Source: an uncultured Phascolarctobacterium sp.
GTDB lineage: Bacteria > Bacillota > Negativicutes > Acidaminococcales > Acidaminococcaceae
Direction of reading: 5' to 3'
Assembly (NCBI GenBank): GCA_949299135.1
Contig: CASFZG010000011.1
Coordinates: 1 to 44,307 of the forward strand
Length of the DNA stretch: 44,307 nucleotides
Within the stretch, counting starts at the first letter, position 1. The number at the start of each line of letters is the position of its first letter. Position numbers and translations under genes: made by a program. Under the pieces are notes generated by a model. That model did no database searches, was not told the origin of the DNA, and was given only the letters and a program-made list of their open reading frames with translations. Below, piece by piece: positions 8,818 through 19,581 of this stretch.

Positions 8818-9585
8818 TTAATTAAAGAAAATATCATATATCTGTTTGCCTATTAAAAGCGTTGTAACCGTTAAAAACAGCGGCCTTACATAAGCCGCGC
8901 CGTGTTTTATGGCCATGCGCGTGCCAAAATAAGCGCCAACCATCATGCTTATGCCCATGATGATGCCGTACAGCCACACTACCGAACCATTATAAATAAA
9001 GGTCGCCAGCGCGCTTAAATTACTTGCTGTGTTCAGCGCTTTGCCGTTGCCGGCCGCCGTAACAAAATCACAGCCCAGAAATAAAAAACCGAAAATTAAA
9101 AATGTTCCTGTGCCCGGCCCGAAAAAGCCGTCGTAAAAGCCCATCACAAGCGCCAGCACAAAAGCGCCTGCCAGCGATAATTTGCTGAATTCGGTCTTGC
9201 CCTTAACGCTGCCCCAATCCTTATGCTGGTAAGTATAAAGGGCAATCAGCACCAGCATGGCAACTACCAGCTTGCGCATAAAATCCTGCGGCAACAGATG
9301 CACCGTATAAGCGCCGCACACAGAACCGATAACTGACAGCGGCACCAGCGAAATAACCAGCTTTTTGTTGATATGGCCGGAACGCCAGAAGGAAATTACG
9401 CTTGTAACCGCGCCCATGCTTGCCGCCAGTTTGTTGGTGCCAAGCACCATGCTTACCGGAAGCCCTGAGCTTAACAGCGCCGGTACGGAAATCAGCCCGC
9501 CGCCGCCGACCGTGGAATCGATAAACGCGGCGACAAAACCGGTAACCACAAACAAAACGATATTGAATAAATCAAGACTTTCCAT
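8818..9585 (-). CDS. TauE/SafE-family membrane transporter
   Basis: A 255-residue protein with about seven to eight membrane segments and the family's GGGGLISVPALL motif near residue 27, the GTNKLAAS motif near 49 and the FYDGFFGPGTGTFL repeat motif in the middle. The family exports sulfite, sulfoacetate or other small organic anions; the substrate here cannot be read. It lies between thiamine pyrophosphokinase (16 bp) and gyrA (16 bp), and is probably co-transcribed with both. The start is ATG with AGAGG rather distant (about 15 bases), so initiation may be weak. Confidence 0.88.
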   Translation of the reverse strand: MESLDLFNIVLFVVTGFVAAFIDSTVGGGGLISVPALLSSGLPVSMVLGTNKLAASMGAVTSVISFWRSGHINKKLVISLVPLSVIGSVCGAYTVHLLPQDFMRKLVVAMLVLIALYTYQHKDWGSVKGKTEFSKLSLAGAFVLALVMGFYDGFFGPGTGTFLIFGFLFLGCDFVTAAGNGKALNTASNLSALATFIYNGSVVWLYGIIMGISMMVGAYFGTRMAIKHGAAYVRPLFLTVTTLLIGKQIYDIFFN

Positions 9586-9601
9586 TTTTTATAAATACCT
9601 C

Positions 9602-10315
9602 TTACGGCAGTTTGCAGCCGGCAGTTTTTAAATAAAAACCGGCGCAGCCGCCGTGGCATTTTACTTTTACAACATCTGCCGTAATTTCATTGCTGACGGC
9701 ATAGGGATTATTCTGTAAAAGCTGTGCATTTTCCAAAGGCCATCTTACGCCGCTGATGCTGACTTTACTGTCGGTAAGCGGCAAAAGTGAAAGTGCCGTA
9801 AAATCCTGCTGCGGTGTAAATTCAAGGCTTTCGCCGGATGTAAGCAGCACCATAACTTCTGCTTCGTCAGCCATTATTACAGGTACGCCGCTTTTTTGTT
9901 TATACGCCAGCAGCGAAAACACATTGCTGTAAAGGTGGTCGAACCTTCCTCCCCAAATGCCTGTTATTAAAAGCGGCGCTTTTTGCGGCAGCATGGTCAG
10001 TAAAAGCTGTAAATCCGTATCATCCTTGGCAGGATTGAACAGAGCAGTTTTAATATCCTGCTGCTGCGCCCGCTGTAAATAATCCTTACCGGCACTGTCG
10101 TCATCGCCGCATAACAGTTCAGGCTTCATGCCTGCATCAAGGCAGATTTCAATACCCTTATCGGCGCAGTAAACTTTTTTACCGACGGCGGCAGCTTTAA
10201 ACCAGTTTAAATCAGGTTTGCGCCCGCCGGCAGCGGCAAAAATAAAATCATTACCGTATTCTTCAAAATTTTTTATAACAAACCTGCCTTGCGGCAGGCT
10301 TAATGCAATTTCCAT
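9602..10315 (-). CDS. Thiamine pyrophosphokinase (thiamine diphosphokinase)
   Basis: A 237-residue enzyme that transfers pyrophosphate from ATP to thiamine, making the cofactor thiamine diphosphate. Motifs in order: ADKG (51-54), GDDDS (70-74), KDDTD (97-101), GGRFDH (122-127), then a beta-rich thiamine-binding C-terminal domain. The start ATG overlaps the previous gene's stop (TGATG), so it is translationally coupled to the small unknown protein. I see no TPP riboswitch upstream. Being inside the gyrB-gyrA interval is unusual compared with Bacillus, where gyrB and gyrA are adjacent. Confidence 0.88.
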   Translation of the reverse strand: MEIALSLPQGRFVIKNFEEYGNDFIFAAAGGRKPDLNWFKAAAVGKKVYCADKGIEICLDAGMKPELLCGDDDSAGKDYLQRAQQQDIKTALFNPAKDDTDLQLLLTMLPQKAPLLITGIWGGRFDHLYSNVFSLLAYKQKSGVPVIMADEAEVMVLLTSGESLEFTPQQDFTALSLLPLTDSKVSISGVRWPLENAQLLQNNPYAVSNEITADVVKVKCHGGCAGFYLKTAGCKLP

Positions 10316-10614
10316 CAGGCTTTCTTTTTAGCGGCGGCAGGTTTAATAATAATCTGCCCATCCTCTTTATAAACTTTCCAGTCGGCTTCGCCCTTGGTAT
10401 TTTTAAACCAGTCCATGCTGATTTCCAACAGATAACGGTTTAATTTTGCCAAAGCTTCGTCCGGCAGTAAAATTTCTTTGTTATCCGCTTTTTTAGCGGT
10501 TTTTAATTTTTTATTTTTAACGGGCTCGTCGCCGTAAATGGCGTTTTCGAAGCTTACTTCTTCTTCATAGCCCTTTAACATATCCTCATCGGATAGATTT
10601 TTTCTGATTTTCAT
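10315..10614 (-). CDS. Small basic protein of unknown function
   Basis: A 99-residue, highly charged, lysine-rich protein without membrane segments. The N-terminal half is acidic/lysine-rich and probably flexible; the second half (LPDEALAKLNRYLLEISMDWF, then DWKVYKEDGQIIIKP) looks like a small folded domain. I chose ATG at 10614 because GGGTGA lies just upstream; an in-frame TTG at 10626 is possible. It begins 12 bp after the gyrB stop and its own stop overlaps the thiamine pyrophosphokinase start, so it is part of the gyrase operon. I do not recognise the family. Confidence 0.65.
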   Translation of the reverse strand: MKIRKNLSDEDMLKGYEEEVSFENAIYGDEPVKNKKLKTAKKADNKEILLPDEALAKLNRYLLEISMDWFKNTKGEADWKVYKEDGQIIIKPAAAKKKA

Positions 10615-10626
10615 TCTTTCACCCAA

Positions 10627-12842
<2,216 letters not shown>

Positions 12843-12843
12843 C

Positions 12844-13656
12844 TTACTTCCTCCGCAAATTGGCCAAAACATTCTGATAGGTTTTATCGTCAATCAACGC
12901 AGGCGTTTTGCCTGTTTTTAACATTACTGCCAGCATCTCATCAGCCGTTGTCGCCGTATTATTGGCAACTTTGGCGTAATAATGCTGTTTTAAGTTGTTT
13001 TTAACGCTATCGTATAATATTTTATCACAATTCAGCGTTTTTTTACAGTTTTCGTAATCTGACCACGGCTCCGTCAGTAAAAATTTAACCACAGCATCAT
13101 GCTGCTTTTCTCTTTCGTAACGCGCACAGACATTGCATAAATTGCCGCTTCCGTTAATAACAGCGCCGCATTTACTGCATTTTTCCGCACCGTGCTGCGT
13201 TAAAAACTTTTCCCTTTTGGCGGAAGCAGCTTTAAAAGAAATCAAACTTTGCTGCAAATCTTCATTTTTTACAATTCTAGTCAGATTTTTTATCTCCGCA
13301 AGCTCATCTTTATCCAAAATAACTTTTGCAGGCTTCTCATCAGCGCCGTCATTTTTTAAAAATAAATTATCAACGCTGCCGTTAAAAAATTTTAAATCGT
13401 TTACTGCACGTTTTTTTAACGCGCCGTTGATATTTTTTAAAAACTGTTTTTTCATCAGCAGCAGATGATTTGACAACACAGAACTGTCGGTATTGATATA
13501 CAGAACTTTATTTTCCAGCTGCACCGGTTTGGAATGTTTAGCGACGTTTTCACCGCAGATATTACTCCAGCGGCTTTGCAGGTAAAAAACAAGGTAAGAT
13601 TCCTTTTCTTCCTTACCCGGCAGCATATTCAGTAAAATCTGCTCAACATTTTCCAT
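12844..13656 (-). CDS. dciA: DciA-like replicative helicase loader (DUF721) with zinc ribbon
   Basis: A 270-residue protein. Residues 1-95 match the DUF721/DciA domain (LQSRWSNICGENVAKHSKPVQLENKVLYI), which in many bacteria recruits the replicative helicase DnaB. After a linker there is a probable zinc ribbon C160-x2-C163...C174-x2-C177, then a helical C-terminal region of unknown role. Its start overlaps the recF stop (TGATG), so it is translationally coupled. The C-terminal extension is longer than most DciA proteins. DciA assignment rests on the domain and on location in the dnaA-gyrB cluster. Confidence 0.8.
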   Translation of the reverse strand: MENVEQILLNMLPGKEEKESYLVFYLQSRWSNICGENVAKHSKPVQLENKVLYINTDSSVLSNHLLLMKKQFLKNINGALKKRAVNDLKFFNGSVDNLFLKNDGADEKPAKVILDKDELAEIKNLTRIVKNEDLQQSLISFKAASAKREKFLTQHGAEKCSKCGAVINGSGNLCNVCARYEREKQHDAVVKFLLTEPWSDYENCKKTLNCDKILYDSVKNNLKQHYYAKVANNTATTADEMLAVMLKTGKTPALIDDKTYQNVLANLRRK

Positions 13657-14786
13657 CAGCCCTGCGTTACCTTTCCGTTCTCAATATAAAAATAAGCGTT
13701 ATTATTCAAATCAGGAATCAAATGCTTATCGTTAACCGTAATAAAAGTCTGTACCCTGCCGTCGATAAATTTCAGCAAATGCGTGCGGCGGTCGGCGTCA
13801 AGCTCGCTCATAACATCATCCAGCAGCAAAACAGGATATTCTCCCACGGCATTTTTTACATATTTCAACTGCGCCAGTTTTAAAGCAAGTGCCGCACTGC
13901 GCTGCTGACCCTGCGAACCAAAGGCCTTTAACAGCCTGCCGTTAACATAAAAAAATAAATCATCACGGTGCGGGCCGATGCTGGTATTGCCGCGCAAAAT
14001 ATCCAAAGCCTGTCGCGCTTTAATTTCCTGTAAATAAAAATCTTTCCAATCAGCTTCGCTTTTATCTTCCTGCTCTAAAATAAAATCGCCGCTGGTTTTT
14101 AAGCCGTATTTTATTTCAAGTTCTTCGCCGCTGCCGGCAATGGAAGCATAAATCCCACTGGCAATAGCTCTTAATTTATCTAATGCTGCCAGTCTTTTAC
14201 GAACAATTAACGCCGCCGAAGCACAAAGCTCATTATCCCATAAGCCAAGCTGCTCTTTTCCGCTGCCTTTATCGCGGATAGCTTTTAAAAGCTTGTTGCG
14301 CTGCAAAAGCAGGCGGTTATACTTTACCAAGAGTTCATAATAAGCCTTATCGGTCTGCGCAATCTGCATATCAAAAAAGCGGCGGCGCAGCTGAGGTTCG
14401 CCCTTAATCAGCTGCAAATCCTCCGGTGAAAACATCACCGTATTTAACGTACCATAATGTTCCTTAGCTTTAATGCTGACATTATCAAGCAACAGTTCTT
14501 TTTTTATCCGCCCGTGCTGCTCATAACGCTTAATTTTTATATCATAATCAGCGTCAAAGCTCGTAAAATCTACTTTTACCGCCATCTCACTCCTGCCTTC
14601 GCCAAACAGGTCATCTTCCTGCGAAGTTCTGTGCGACATACCGAAAGCAGCATAAAACATAGCCTCCAGCAAATTGGTTTTTCCCTGCGCATTTTTGCCG
14701 TAAAAAATATTCACCATCGCCGGAAACTGCAAAGCGCATTGGCTGTAATTTCTGAAATTATGCAGATAAAGACCCTTAATTTTCAT
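13656..14786 (-). CDS. recF: DNA replication/repair protein RecF
   Basis: A 376-residue SMC-like ATPase of the RecFOR pathway that helps load RecA at single-strand gaps. It shows a Walker A site GKNAQGKT (30-37), the ABC signature GSQGQQRSAALAL, and Walker B PVLLLDDVMSELD. The start ATG at 14786 overlaps the end of rlbA by 11 bp and its stop overlaps the dciA start, so the three are coupled. Length is normal for the family. Confidence 0.97.
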   Translation of the reverse strand: MKIKGLYLHNFRNYSQCALQFPAMVNIFYGKNAQGKTNLLEAMFYAAFGMSHRTSQEDDLFGEGRSEMAVKVDFTSFDADYDIKIKRYEQHGRIKKELLLDNVSIKAKEHYGTLNTVMFSPEDLQLIKGEPQLRRRFFDMQIAQTDKAYYELLVKYNRLLLQRNKLLKAIRDKGSGKEQLGLWDNELCASAALIVRKRLAALDKLRAIASGIYASIAGSGEELEIKYGLKTSGDFILEQEDKSEADWKDFYLQEIKARQALDILRGNTSIGPHRDDLFFYVNGRLLKAFGSQGQQRSAALALKLAQLKYVKNAVGEYPVLLLDDVMSELDADRRTHLLKFIDGRVQTFITVNDKHLIPDLNNNAYFYIENGKVTQG

Positions 14787-15000
14787 TTTCTACGTTAATT
14801 TCAGCCAAATCCTTAATTTTAACCACATCGCCGGCGCGTATTTTTTTACGCTTTTCGCTGACAGGCTGCCCGTTCAGGCTCACAAGCCCTTCTTCAATCA
14901 TTTCATGCGCCTGCCCGCCGCTCATTACCACACCGGCAAATTTTAAAAGATTGGTTAAAGTAATAAATTCGGTTTCAATCTGTACTTGTAATTTTTGCAT
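14776..15000 (-). CDS. rlbA: S4-domain RNA-binding protein RlbA/YaaA
   Basis: A 74-residue S4-like protein: ITLTNLLKFAGVVMSGGQAHEMIEEGLVSLNGQPV is the S4 RNA-binding core. It occupies the conserved dnaN-recF position. I prefer ATG at 15000, one base after the dnaN stop, with AAGGG about 11 bases upstream; a TTG at 15012 is in frame. Its precise role is not established; involvement in ribosome or RNA metabolism is suggested by the domain. Confidence 0.9.
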   Translation of the reverse strand: MQKLQVQIETEFITLTNLLKFAGVVMSGGQAHEMIEEGLVSLNGQPVSEKRKKIRAGDVVKIKDLAEINVENEN

Positions 15001-15001
15001 T

Positions 15002-16111
15002 TTAGAACACAACCCTTACCGGAGTTACAATGTAAATATAATTTTCTTCGCCGACAGGCTTAATGCAAACCGGGCTCAGCGAATTATTCAGCTCCATAAC
15101 AGCTTCCTCGTCGGAAAGATTCTTCAAAATATCCAGAATATATTTGGAATTAAAGGCTACGTTCAAGGTTTCGCCTTCCGTGCGGCACTGAATGTCTTCA
15201 CGGCCCTTGCCGACATCCGGGCTGCTGGAAGTAACAACTATTTCCGTATCGCCAACGCTTACTTTGATAATGCTGTAATCACCGTCGCTGGAGAACAGTG
15301 CCACCCTTTCAACTGCACCTGCCAGTTCTTTAACATTGAATCTGGTTTTAGTGTTGAAAGAAGGCGGAATAACGCGGCGGTAATCCGGGAACTTGCCTTC
15401 AATAAGTCTGGAAACAATGATTACCTGATCAATAACGACCATAATCTGGTTATTCAAAAGCGAAATTTTAATCTCCTGCGGCAGGTCGCTGTTCAAATTG
15501 CGGGCAATTTCTGCCAGTACGCGTGCCGGAATGATAATCGACATTTCTTCGCCTGCTTCATAAGGCATACTTTTAATGGCCAGCCTGTGCGTGTTGGTGC
15601 CGACAAAAGTAATTTTGCCTTCGCCGATTTCTACAAGGATACCGGTAAATAACGGCCTTGCTTCATCGGTAGAACAGGAGAAAATAGTCTTTTTGATAAG
15701 TTCCTTAATTTTCTCGTCTTCCAGTACAATCTGTTTTTCAGGATTAAATTCCGGGAATTTCGGATAATCATCTTCGTTCATCAAAAGCAGCTGAAAATCA
15801 GATTTAGCCGACTGAACGGTAATGGTTCTTTCTTCCTTGTTTTTTGTAATGGTAACGGTTTCGCCAGGCAGTTTTCGCATCAGTTCGGCAAAATGTTTGG
15901 CCGATACGACAATTTCACCATTGGCTTCCGTATTGCTTTCCACCGTGCAGGAAATAGCCATGTTTAAGTCCATGGCCTGTACGTACAGAATATTTTCGGC
16001 GGCAATGATGTGAATACCGGAAAAAATCGGCGCCGTCGGTTTGGAAGAAATGGCACGCTGTACAGTTTGGATAGCTTTGTTAAGGCTTGTGGTTGAGCAG
16101 GTAAATTTCAT
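15002..16111 (-). CDS. dnaN: DNA polymerase III beta sliding clamp
   Basis: A 369-residue beta clamp with three topologically equivalent domains, starting MKFTCSTTSLNKAIQTVQRAIS and ending with the conserved YIVTPVRV segment that forms part of the protein-binding pocket. It tethers the polymerase and partners to DNA. The ATG is preceded by GGAGG ten bases upstream. Together with dnaA it borders oriC. Confidence 0.98.
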   Translation of the reverse strand: MKFTCSTTSLNKAIQTVQRAISSKPTAPIFSGIHIIAAENILYVQAMDLNMAISCTVESNTEANGEIVVSAKHFAELMRKLPGETVTITKNKEERTITVQSAKSDFQLLLMNEDDYPKFPEFNPEKQIVLEDEKIKELIKKTIFSCSTDEARPLFTGILVEIGEGKITFVGTNTHRLAIKSMPYEAGEEMSIIIPARVLAEIARNLNSDLPQEIKISLLNNQIMVVIDQVIIVSRLIEGKFPDYRRVIPPSFNTKTRFNVKELAGAVERVALFSSDGDYSIIKVSVGDTEIVVTSSSPDVGKGREDIQCRTEGETLNVAFNSKYILDILKNLSDEEAVMELNNSLSPVCIKPVGEENYIYIVTPVRVVF

Positions 16112-16359
16112 GTTATGCAGACCTCCGTTATTTTATAATAACTATATAGATTTAAAATAATTAGTAGTAGTTATAGTAGTAAGTGTGGAAATGTTGAAAA
16201 CAGGTAAAGATGCTGTAAAATTAATTTTGATGACATGTTGATAATGTGTGGAAAACTGTTAATAACTTTAAACATTTTCAACTGATGAAGTTTCTTTAAA
16301 TTATTTTAACATGTTATCAACAGTTTTAAACACATTTTCCACAGAAAATTGTTGATAAG
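16112..16359. other. oriC: Chromosomal replication origin (oriC), dnaA-dnaN gap
   Basis: This 248-bp gap has seven 9-mers close to the DnaA box (TTATCCACA): 16184-16192, 16236-16244, 16247-16255, 16257-16265, 16314-16322, 16335-16343 and 16350-16358, in both orientations. TGTTGATAA/TTATCAACA is the commonest form (one mismatch). Beside the first box, 16162-16182 reads as in-phase triplets TAG TAG TAG TTA TAG TAG TAA, resembling the DnaA-trio unwinding element. Further out, 16131-16161 is almost pure A/T. The arrangement box-trio-AT-rich matches the bacterial unwinding element and points unwinding towards dnaN. Confidence 0.88.
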
Positions 16360-17790
16360 TTACTGATTAAGCTGTTCCGTCAGGAAAACAATGGCTTTTT
16401 CAATGGAAGGGTCTTTTTTTCGCTGGGCGTTGATTTTATCATAAGCGTGGATAACTGTGCTGTGGTCACGCCCGCCGTAAATTTCACCGATGCGCGGATA
16501 AGAAAGGTCAATCAGTTCGCGGCAGAGATACATGGCAATATGCCTTGCCGTGGCGATATTTTGCGTACGTTTTTTAGTAAGCAGTTCTTCCGGCTTAATT
16601 TTAAAATAATTTGCCGTTACTTCATTGATATCTTCAAAGGTAATCTGCCTGCTTTGGACGGTAGCTCCCATTTCATCAAGAATGTTTTTGGCAAGCTCGA
16701 CGGTAATGGGCATGTTCATCAGTCCTGCATAGGCAACTATTTTGGTATAGGCGCCTTCAATTTCCCTGATATTGGTGGTAATGCTGGAAGCAACCAGCGC
16801 AATAACATCGTGGGGAATTTCAATACCTTCCAGTTCTGCTTTTTTACGCAGGATGGCAATTCTCGTTTCCAGGTCCGGCGACTGAATATCTGCCATTAAT
16901 CCGCATTCAAAGCGGGAACGCAGGCGGTCTTCAATATTTTTGATATGTTTCGGCAGCCTGTCGCTGGAAATGATAATTTGCTTATTTTCTTCATAAAGGG
17001 CGTTGAAAGTATGGAAAAATTCTTCCAGTGTACGCTCCCTTTTTTCTAAAAACTGAATATCGTCGATAATAAGGCAGTCAATTTTGCGGTATTTGTTTTT
17101 AAAGTTTTCCATGGTTCTTTTTTCAATGGAAGTAACAATTTCATTAAGAAATTTTTCACTGGAAATATAAAGAACCTTGGCGTTGGGCTGATTTTTTTTT
17201 ATTTGGTTGCCGATTGCGTGCATTAAATGCGTTTTGCCAAGGCCAACGCCGCCGTAAATAAATAGGGGATTATAGGCGATACCGGGTTTGGCTGCAACTG
17301 CCTGCGCTGCTGCATAGGCAAAACGGTTGGAATTGCCGATAACAAAGGTATCAAAAGTATATTTTACGTTGAGGTTGCTTGGCATCTGTTCTTCAAAAAG
17401 TGCCTGTTGTTCATAAGTATTGATGTTTTCCGTAACAGGTACAGGTTTTATTTCATGGATGATTTCCTGTCTGGCCGGTTTTTCAAAGGAGGTTTCTTCT
17501 CTTACCGTAAAATTTTTAACCGGCGATGCCGCATTAAAGTCAAGGTTTTCTATCCGCAGGCTGAATTCCTGGCCGGTAATTTCGGCCAGCAGATTTTCAA
17601 TAATGCTTTTGTAATTTTCTTCCAGCCATTTTTTTAAAAAATTGTTGTTGACGCCGATTGTAAAAACCGTGCCTGCCGCCGATAAAGGAACTGCCGGGCT
17701 GATAATCGTGTTATAAACCGTTTCGCTGACGGAATTTTGCAGCCGCTGAAGCAGTTGTTCCCATATCTCCGAAACATTATAGGAATTCAT
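16360..17790 (-). CDS. dnaA: Chromosomal replication initiator DnaA
   Basis: A 476-residue AAA+ initiator. Domain I is at the N-terminus (IWEQLLQRLQNSVSETVYNT), followed by a variable linker (about 85-140). The AAA+ domain has Walker A GGVGLGKT (about 180-187) and Walker B LIIDDIQFL, and the C-terminal DNA-binding domain has the signature YPRIGEIYGGRDHSTVIHAY. It binds the boxes in the neighbouring oriC. The start is ATG at 17790, eight bases after AAGGA; ATG at 17796 is in frame but too close to that site. Confidence 0.98.
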   Translation of the reverse strand: MNSYNVSEIWEQLLQRLQNSVSETVYNTIISPAVPLSAAGTVFTIGVNNNFLKKWLEENYKSIIENLLAEITGQEFSLRIENLDFNAASPVKNFTVREETSFEKPARQEIIHEIKPVPVTENINTYEQQALFEEQMPSNLNVKYTFDTFVIGNSNRFAYAAAQAVAAKPGIAYNPLFIYGGVGLGKTHLMHAIGNQIKKNQPNAKVLYISSEKFLNEIVTSIEKRTMENFKNKYRKIDCLIIDDIQFLEKRERTLEEFFHTFNALYEENKQIIISSDRLPKHIKNIEDRLRSRFECGLMADIQSPDLETRIAILRKKAELEGIEIPHDVIALVASSITTNIREIEGAYTKIVAYAGLMNMPITVELAKNILDEMGATVQSRQITFEDINEVTANYFKIKPEELLTKKRTQNIATARHIAMYLCRELIDLSYPRIGEIYGGRDHSTVIHAYDKINAQRKKDPSIEKAIVFLTEQLNQ

Positions 17791-17857
17791 TAGCATAGTC
17801 CTTTCCGCTTGAATTTATTTTAAACGCTGCTGATTTTTATAATTTGTCTATCAATAT

Positions 17858-17886
17858 ATTTTAACAAAATTGCCATTTATTATCAA
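17858..17886 (-). promoter_or_regulatory. Promoter for dnaA
   Basis: Minus strand: TTGATA (17881-17886), 17 bp, TAAAAT (17858-17863), about 70 bp before the dnaA start. I see no convincing DnaA box beside it. Confidence 0.6.
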
Positions 17887-17976
17887 TCGCTTTGTTTTTT
17901 TGAAGAATTTTTAAGCTAAAATCCGTTTTAAATGGAAATTTATTGAAAAAACCTGTATTTAAAGTATTCTTAATCC

Positions 17977-18005
17977 TTGACACTTAACGGAGTATCTAAT
18001 ATAAT
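17977..18005 (+). promoter_or_regulatory. Perfect-consensus promoter for the rpmH operon
   Basis: TTGACA (17977-17982), 17 bp, TATAAT (18000-18005): both hexamers perfect. It lies about 70 bp before rpmH and reads away from oriC. Confidence 0.85.
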
Positions 18006-18075
18006 TTTATCAGCTATCAATTCAATTAAAATAGAGAATTTGATAAAACTGTCAAGAGTAAGGAGGTAGCAGTTC

Positions 18076-18210
18076 ATGAAGCGTACTTTTCAACCGAATA
18101 ACCTTAGAAGGAAAAGAACCCATGGTTTCAGAGAAAGAATGAAAACTTTGGGCGGGCGTCAGGTTTTAAAAAGAAGACGTGCAAGAGGCAGAAAGAAATT
18201 GTCTGCATAA
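18076..18210 (+). CDS. rpmH: Ribosomal protein bL34
   Basis: A 44-residue basic protein, [20 protein letters not shown]..., matching the universally conserved bL34 of the large ribosomal subunit. The ATG is preceded by AGGAGG at 18061-18066. It is first in the conserved rpmH-rnpA-yidD-yidC-jag-mnmE-mnmG cluster. Confidence 0.98.
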   Translation: MKRTFQPNNLRRKRTHGFRERMKTLGGRQVLKRRRARGRKKLSA

Positions 18211-18217
18211 TATTATA

Positions 18218-18245
18218 AATAGGCCGCTCAAACGGCCTATTTTTT
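18218..18245 (+). terminator. Terminator-like hairpin between rpmH and rnpA
   Basis: Arms AATAGGCCG (18218-18226) and CGGCCTATT (18233-18241) followed by five T. It sits only about 19 bp before the rnpA start with no room for a separate promoter, so it probably works as an attenuator that lowers rnpA relative to rpmH, or as a processing/stability element. Confidence 0.75.
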
Positions 18246-18263
18246 CAATGCGGGCAGGTGTGT

Positions 18264-18632
18264 ATGCATAATTTGAAAACAGACAGGGACTTTTCTTTCC
18301 GAAAAGAAAACAGAATTAAATCGAAAAATGCTTTTCAGATTGTTTACAAAACAGGCCGGTCGGTTGTCGATTCGATGTCTGTGATGTATGTATTGCCTAA
18401 TGAAGAAAAAAATATAAAAATCGGTTTTGCCGTCGGTAAAAAAATGGGCAGCGCCGTAACGCGCAACAGGGTTAAACGTTTGATGCGCGAAGTTTTCCGC
18501 CACAGAAAGGCGGAGCTTAAAGATTCGGTGCAGATTATCTGGGTGGCCCGCAAAAAACTGGTGGAAGCCGATATTTATACTTATGACAGGATTTTTATGC
18601 GTTTAGCCAAAAGGGCTGGTTTATTAAAGTAA
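18264..18632 (+). CDS. rnpA: Ribonuclease P protein component
   Basis: A 122-residue basic protein that assists the RNase P RNA in removing tRNA 5' leaders. The core motif is [23 protein letters not shown] chose ATG at 18264; an in-frame GTG at 18258 is also possible because the ribosome-binding site (GGGCAGGTG) is weak and close. It ends 10 bp before yidD. Confidence 0.95.
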   Translation: MHNLKTDRDFSFRKENRIKSKNAFQIVYKTGRSVVDSMSVMYVLPNEEKNIKIGFAVGKKMGSAVTRNRVKRLMREVFRHRKAELKDSVQIIWVARKKLVEADIYTYDRIFMRLAKRAGLLK

Positions 18633-18642
18633 AGGTGAGAAT

Positions 18643-18852
18643 ATGAAAACGGTTATTATTTTATTAATCCGTTTTTATCAGATATGTATTTCGCCGATGT
18701 TTCCTCCGCGGTGCCGTTTTTATCCGACCTGTTCCCAGTATGCGCTGGAAGCGGTGCAAAAAAAAGGCGCCGTTAAGGGCAGCTGGATGGCGTTGAAGCG
18801 TATTTTAAAATGCCATCCGTTCCATCCCGGGGGATATGACCCAGTTGATTAA
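18643..18852 (+). CDS. yidD: Membrane protein insertion efficiency factor YidD
   Basis: A 69-residue protein with the conserved [28 protein letters not shown] segment and the [13 protein letters not shown] ending. It aids YidC-dependent insertion. The ATG is preceded by AAGGTGAG. It lies between rnpA and yidC as in most bacteria. Confidence 0.97.
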   Translation: MKTVIILLIRFYQICISPMFPPRCRFYPTCSQYALEAVQKKGAVKGSWMALKRILKCHPFHPGGYDPVD

Positions 18853-18906
18853 ACTTGAAATTTATGTATTTTAAAATACATATACTTGACCAGGGAGTTG
18901 AAAAAT

Positions 18907-19566
18907 TTGGATTTTTTGAGCAGTATCGTACAGGAAGCAATTACTATTCTTTATAATATCAGTGCGTCCTTCGGCTTTGCCAATTACGGCTTTGCCATTA
19001 TTCTTTTAACTGTTATCGTTAAAATGGCTACTTATCCGCTGACGAAAAAACAAATTCAGTCGATGAAAGCCATGCAGCGTTTGCAGCCGAAAATGAAAGC
19101 AATTCAGGAAAAATATAAAGGCGACAAGATGAAAGCCAACGAAGCACTGGCGCAGCTTTATAAATCCGAAGGCGTTAATCCGCTGGCAGGCTGCCTGCCT
19201 CTTTTGATTCAAATGCCGATTTTGATTGGTATTTTCTATGGTATCCGCGATTTCCAGTATCAGGGTTCGCCACTGTTTATGGGCCTTGATATTTCCAGAA
19301 GCCTGAGCGAATTCATGACTGCCGGTGGGCCGGAAATGTATGCTTATGCCGTACTGCCCGTTCTGTCTGCACTGACTACTTTTATTCAGTCCAAAATGAC
19401 GATGCCGGATACTTCCACCACGCAGAACCAGGTAATGCTGTACGGTATGCCGCTGTTTATCGGTTACCTCAGCATCAGCTTCCCGACCGGCCTTGTGCTG
19501 TACTGGGTTGTAATGAATATTATGCAGATTGGCCAGCAGTTCTTTATGGAACGCGGGCAGAAATAA
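18907..19566 (+). CDS. yidC: Membrane protein insertase YidC (Oxa1 family)
   Basis: A 219-residue Oxa1-type insertase with about five membrane spans and the cytoplasmic hairpin MKAMQRLQPKMKAIQEKYKG after the first span. It lacks the large periplasmic domain of proteobacterial YidC and the lipoprotein cysteine of many Gram-positive homologues. The likely start is TTG at 18907, nine bases after AGGGAG; TTG at 18886 gives a longer frame. It inserts membrane proteins alone or with SecYEG. Confidence 0.95.
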   Translation: MDFLSSIVQEAITILYNISASFGFANYGFAIILLTVIVKMATYPLTKKQIQSMKAMQRLQPKMKAIQEKYKGDKMKANEALAQLYKSEGVNPLAGCLPLLIQMPILIGIFYGIRDFQYQGSPLFMGLDISRSLSEFMTAGGPEMYAYAVLPVLSALTTFIQSKMTMPDTSTTQNQVMLYGMPLFIGYLSISFPTGLVLYWVVMNIMQIGQQFFMERGQK

Positions 19567-19581
19567 AGGGAGATTTTGAAG

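Noticed and set aside
10316..10626. TPP riboswitch upstream of thiamine pyrophosphokinase
   Set aside because: The upstream sequence is coding and lacks the conserved CUGAGA element.
17797..18075. Second DnaA-box cluster between dnaA and rpmH
   Set aside because: I found no 9-mer within two mismatches with clear conservation; the gap is explained by the two divergent promoters.
18826..18837. Another CCCGGG-containing Noc-like site in yidD
   Set aside because: Flanks do not match (ATCCCGGGGGAT); the 12-bp palindrome is broken. The same holds for CCCGGG near 25966.
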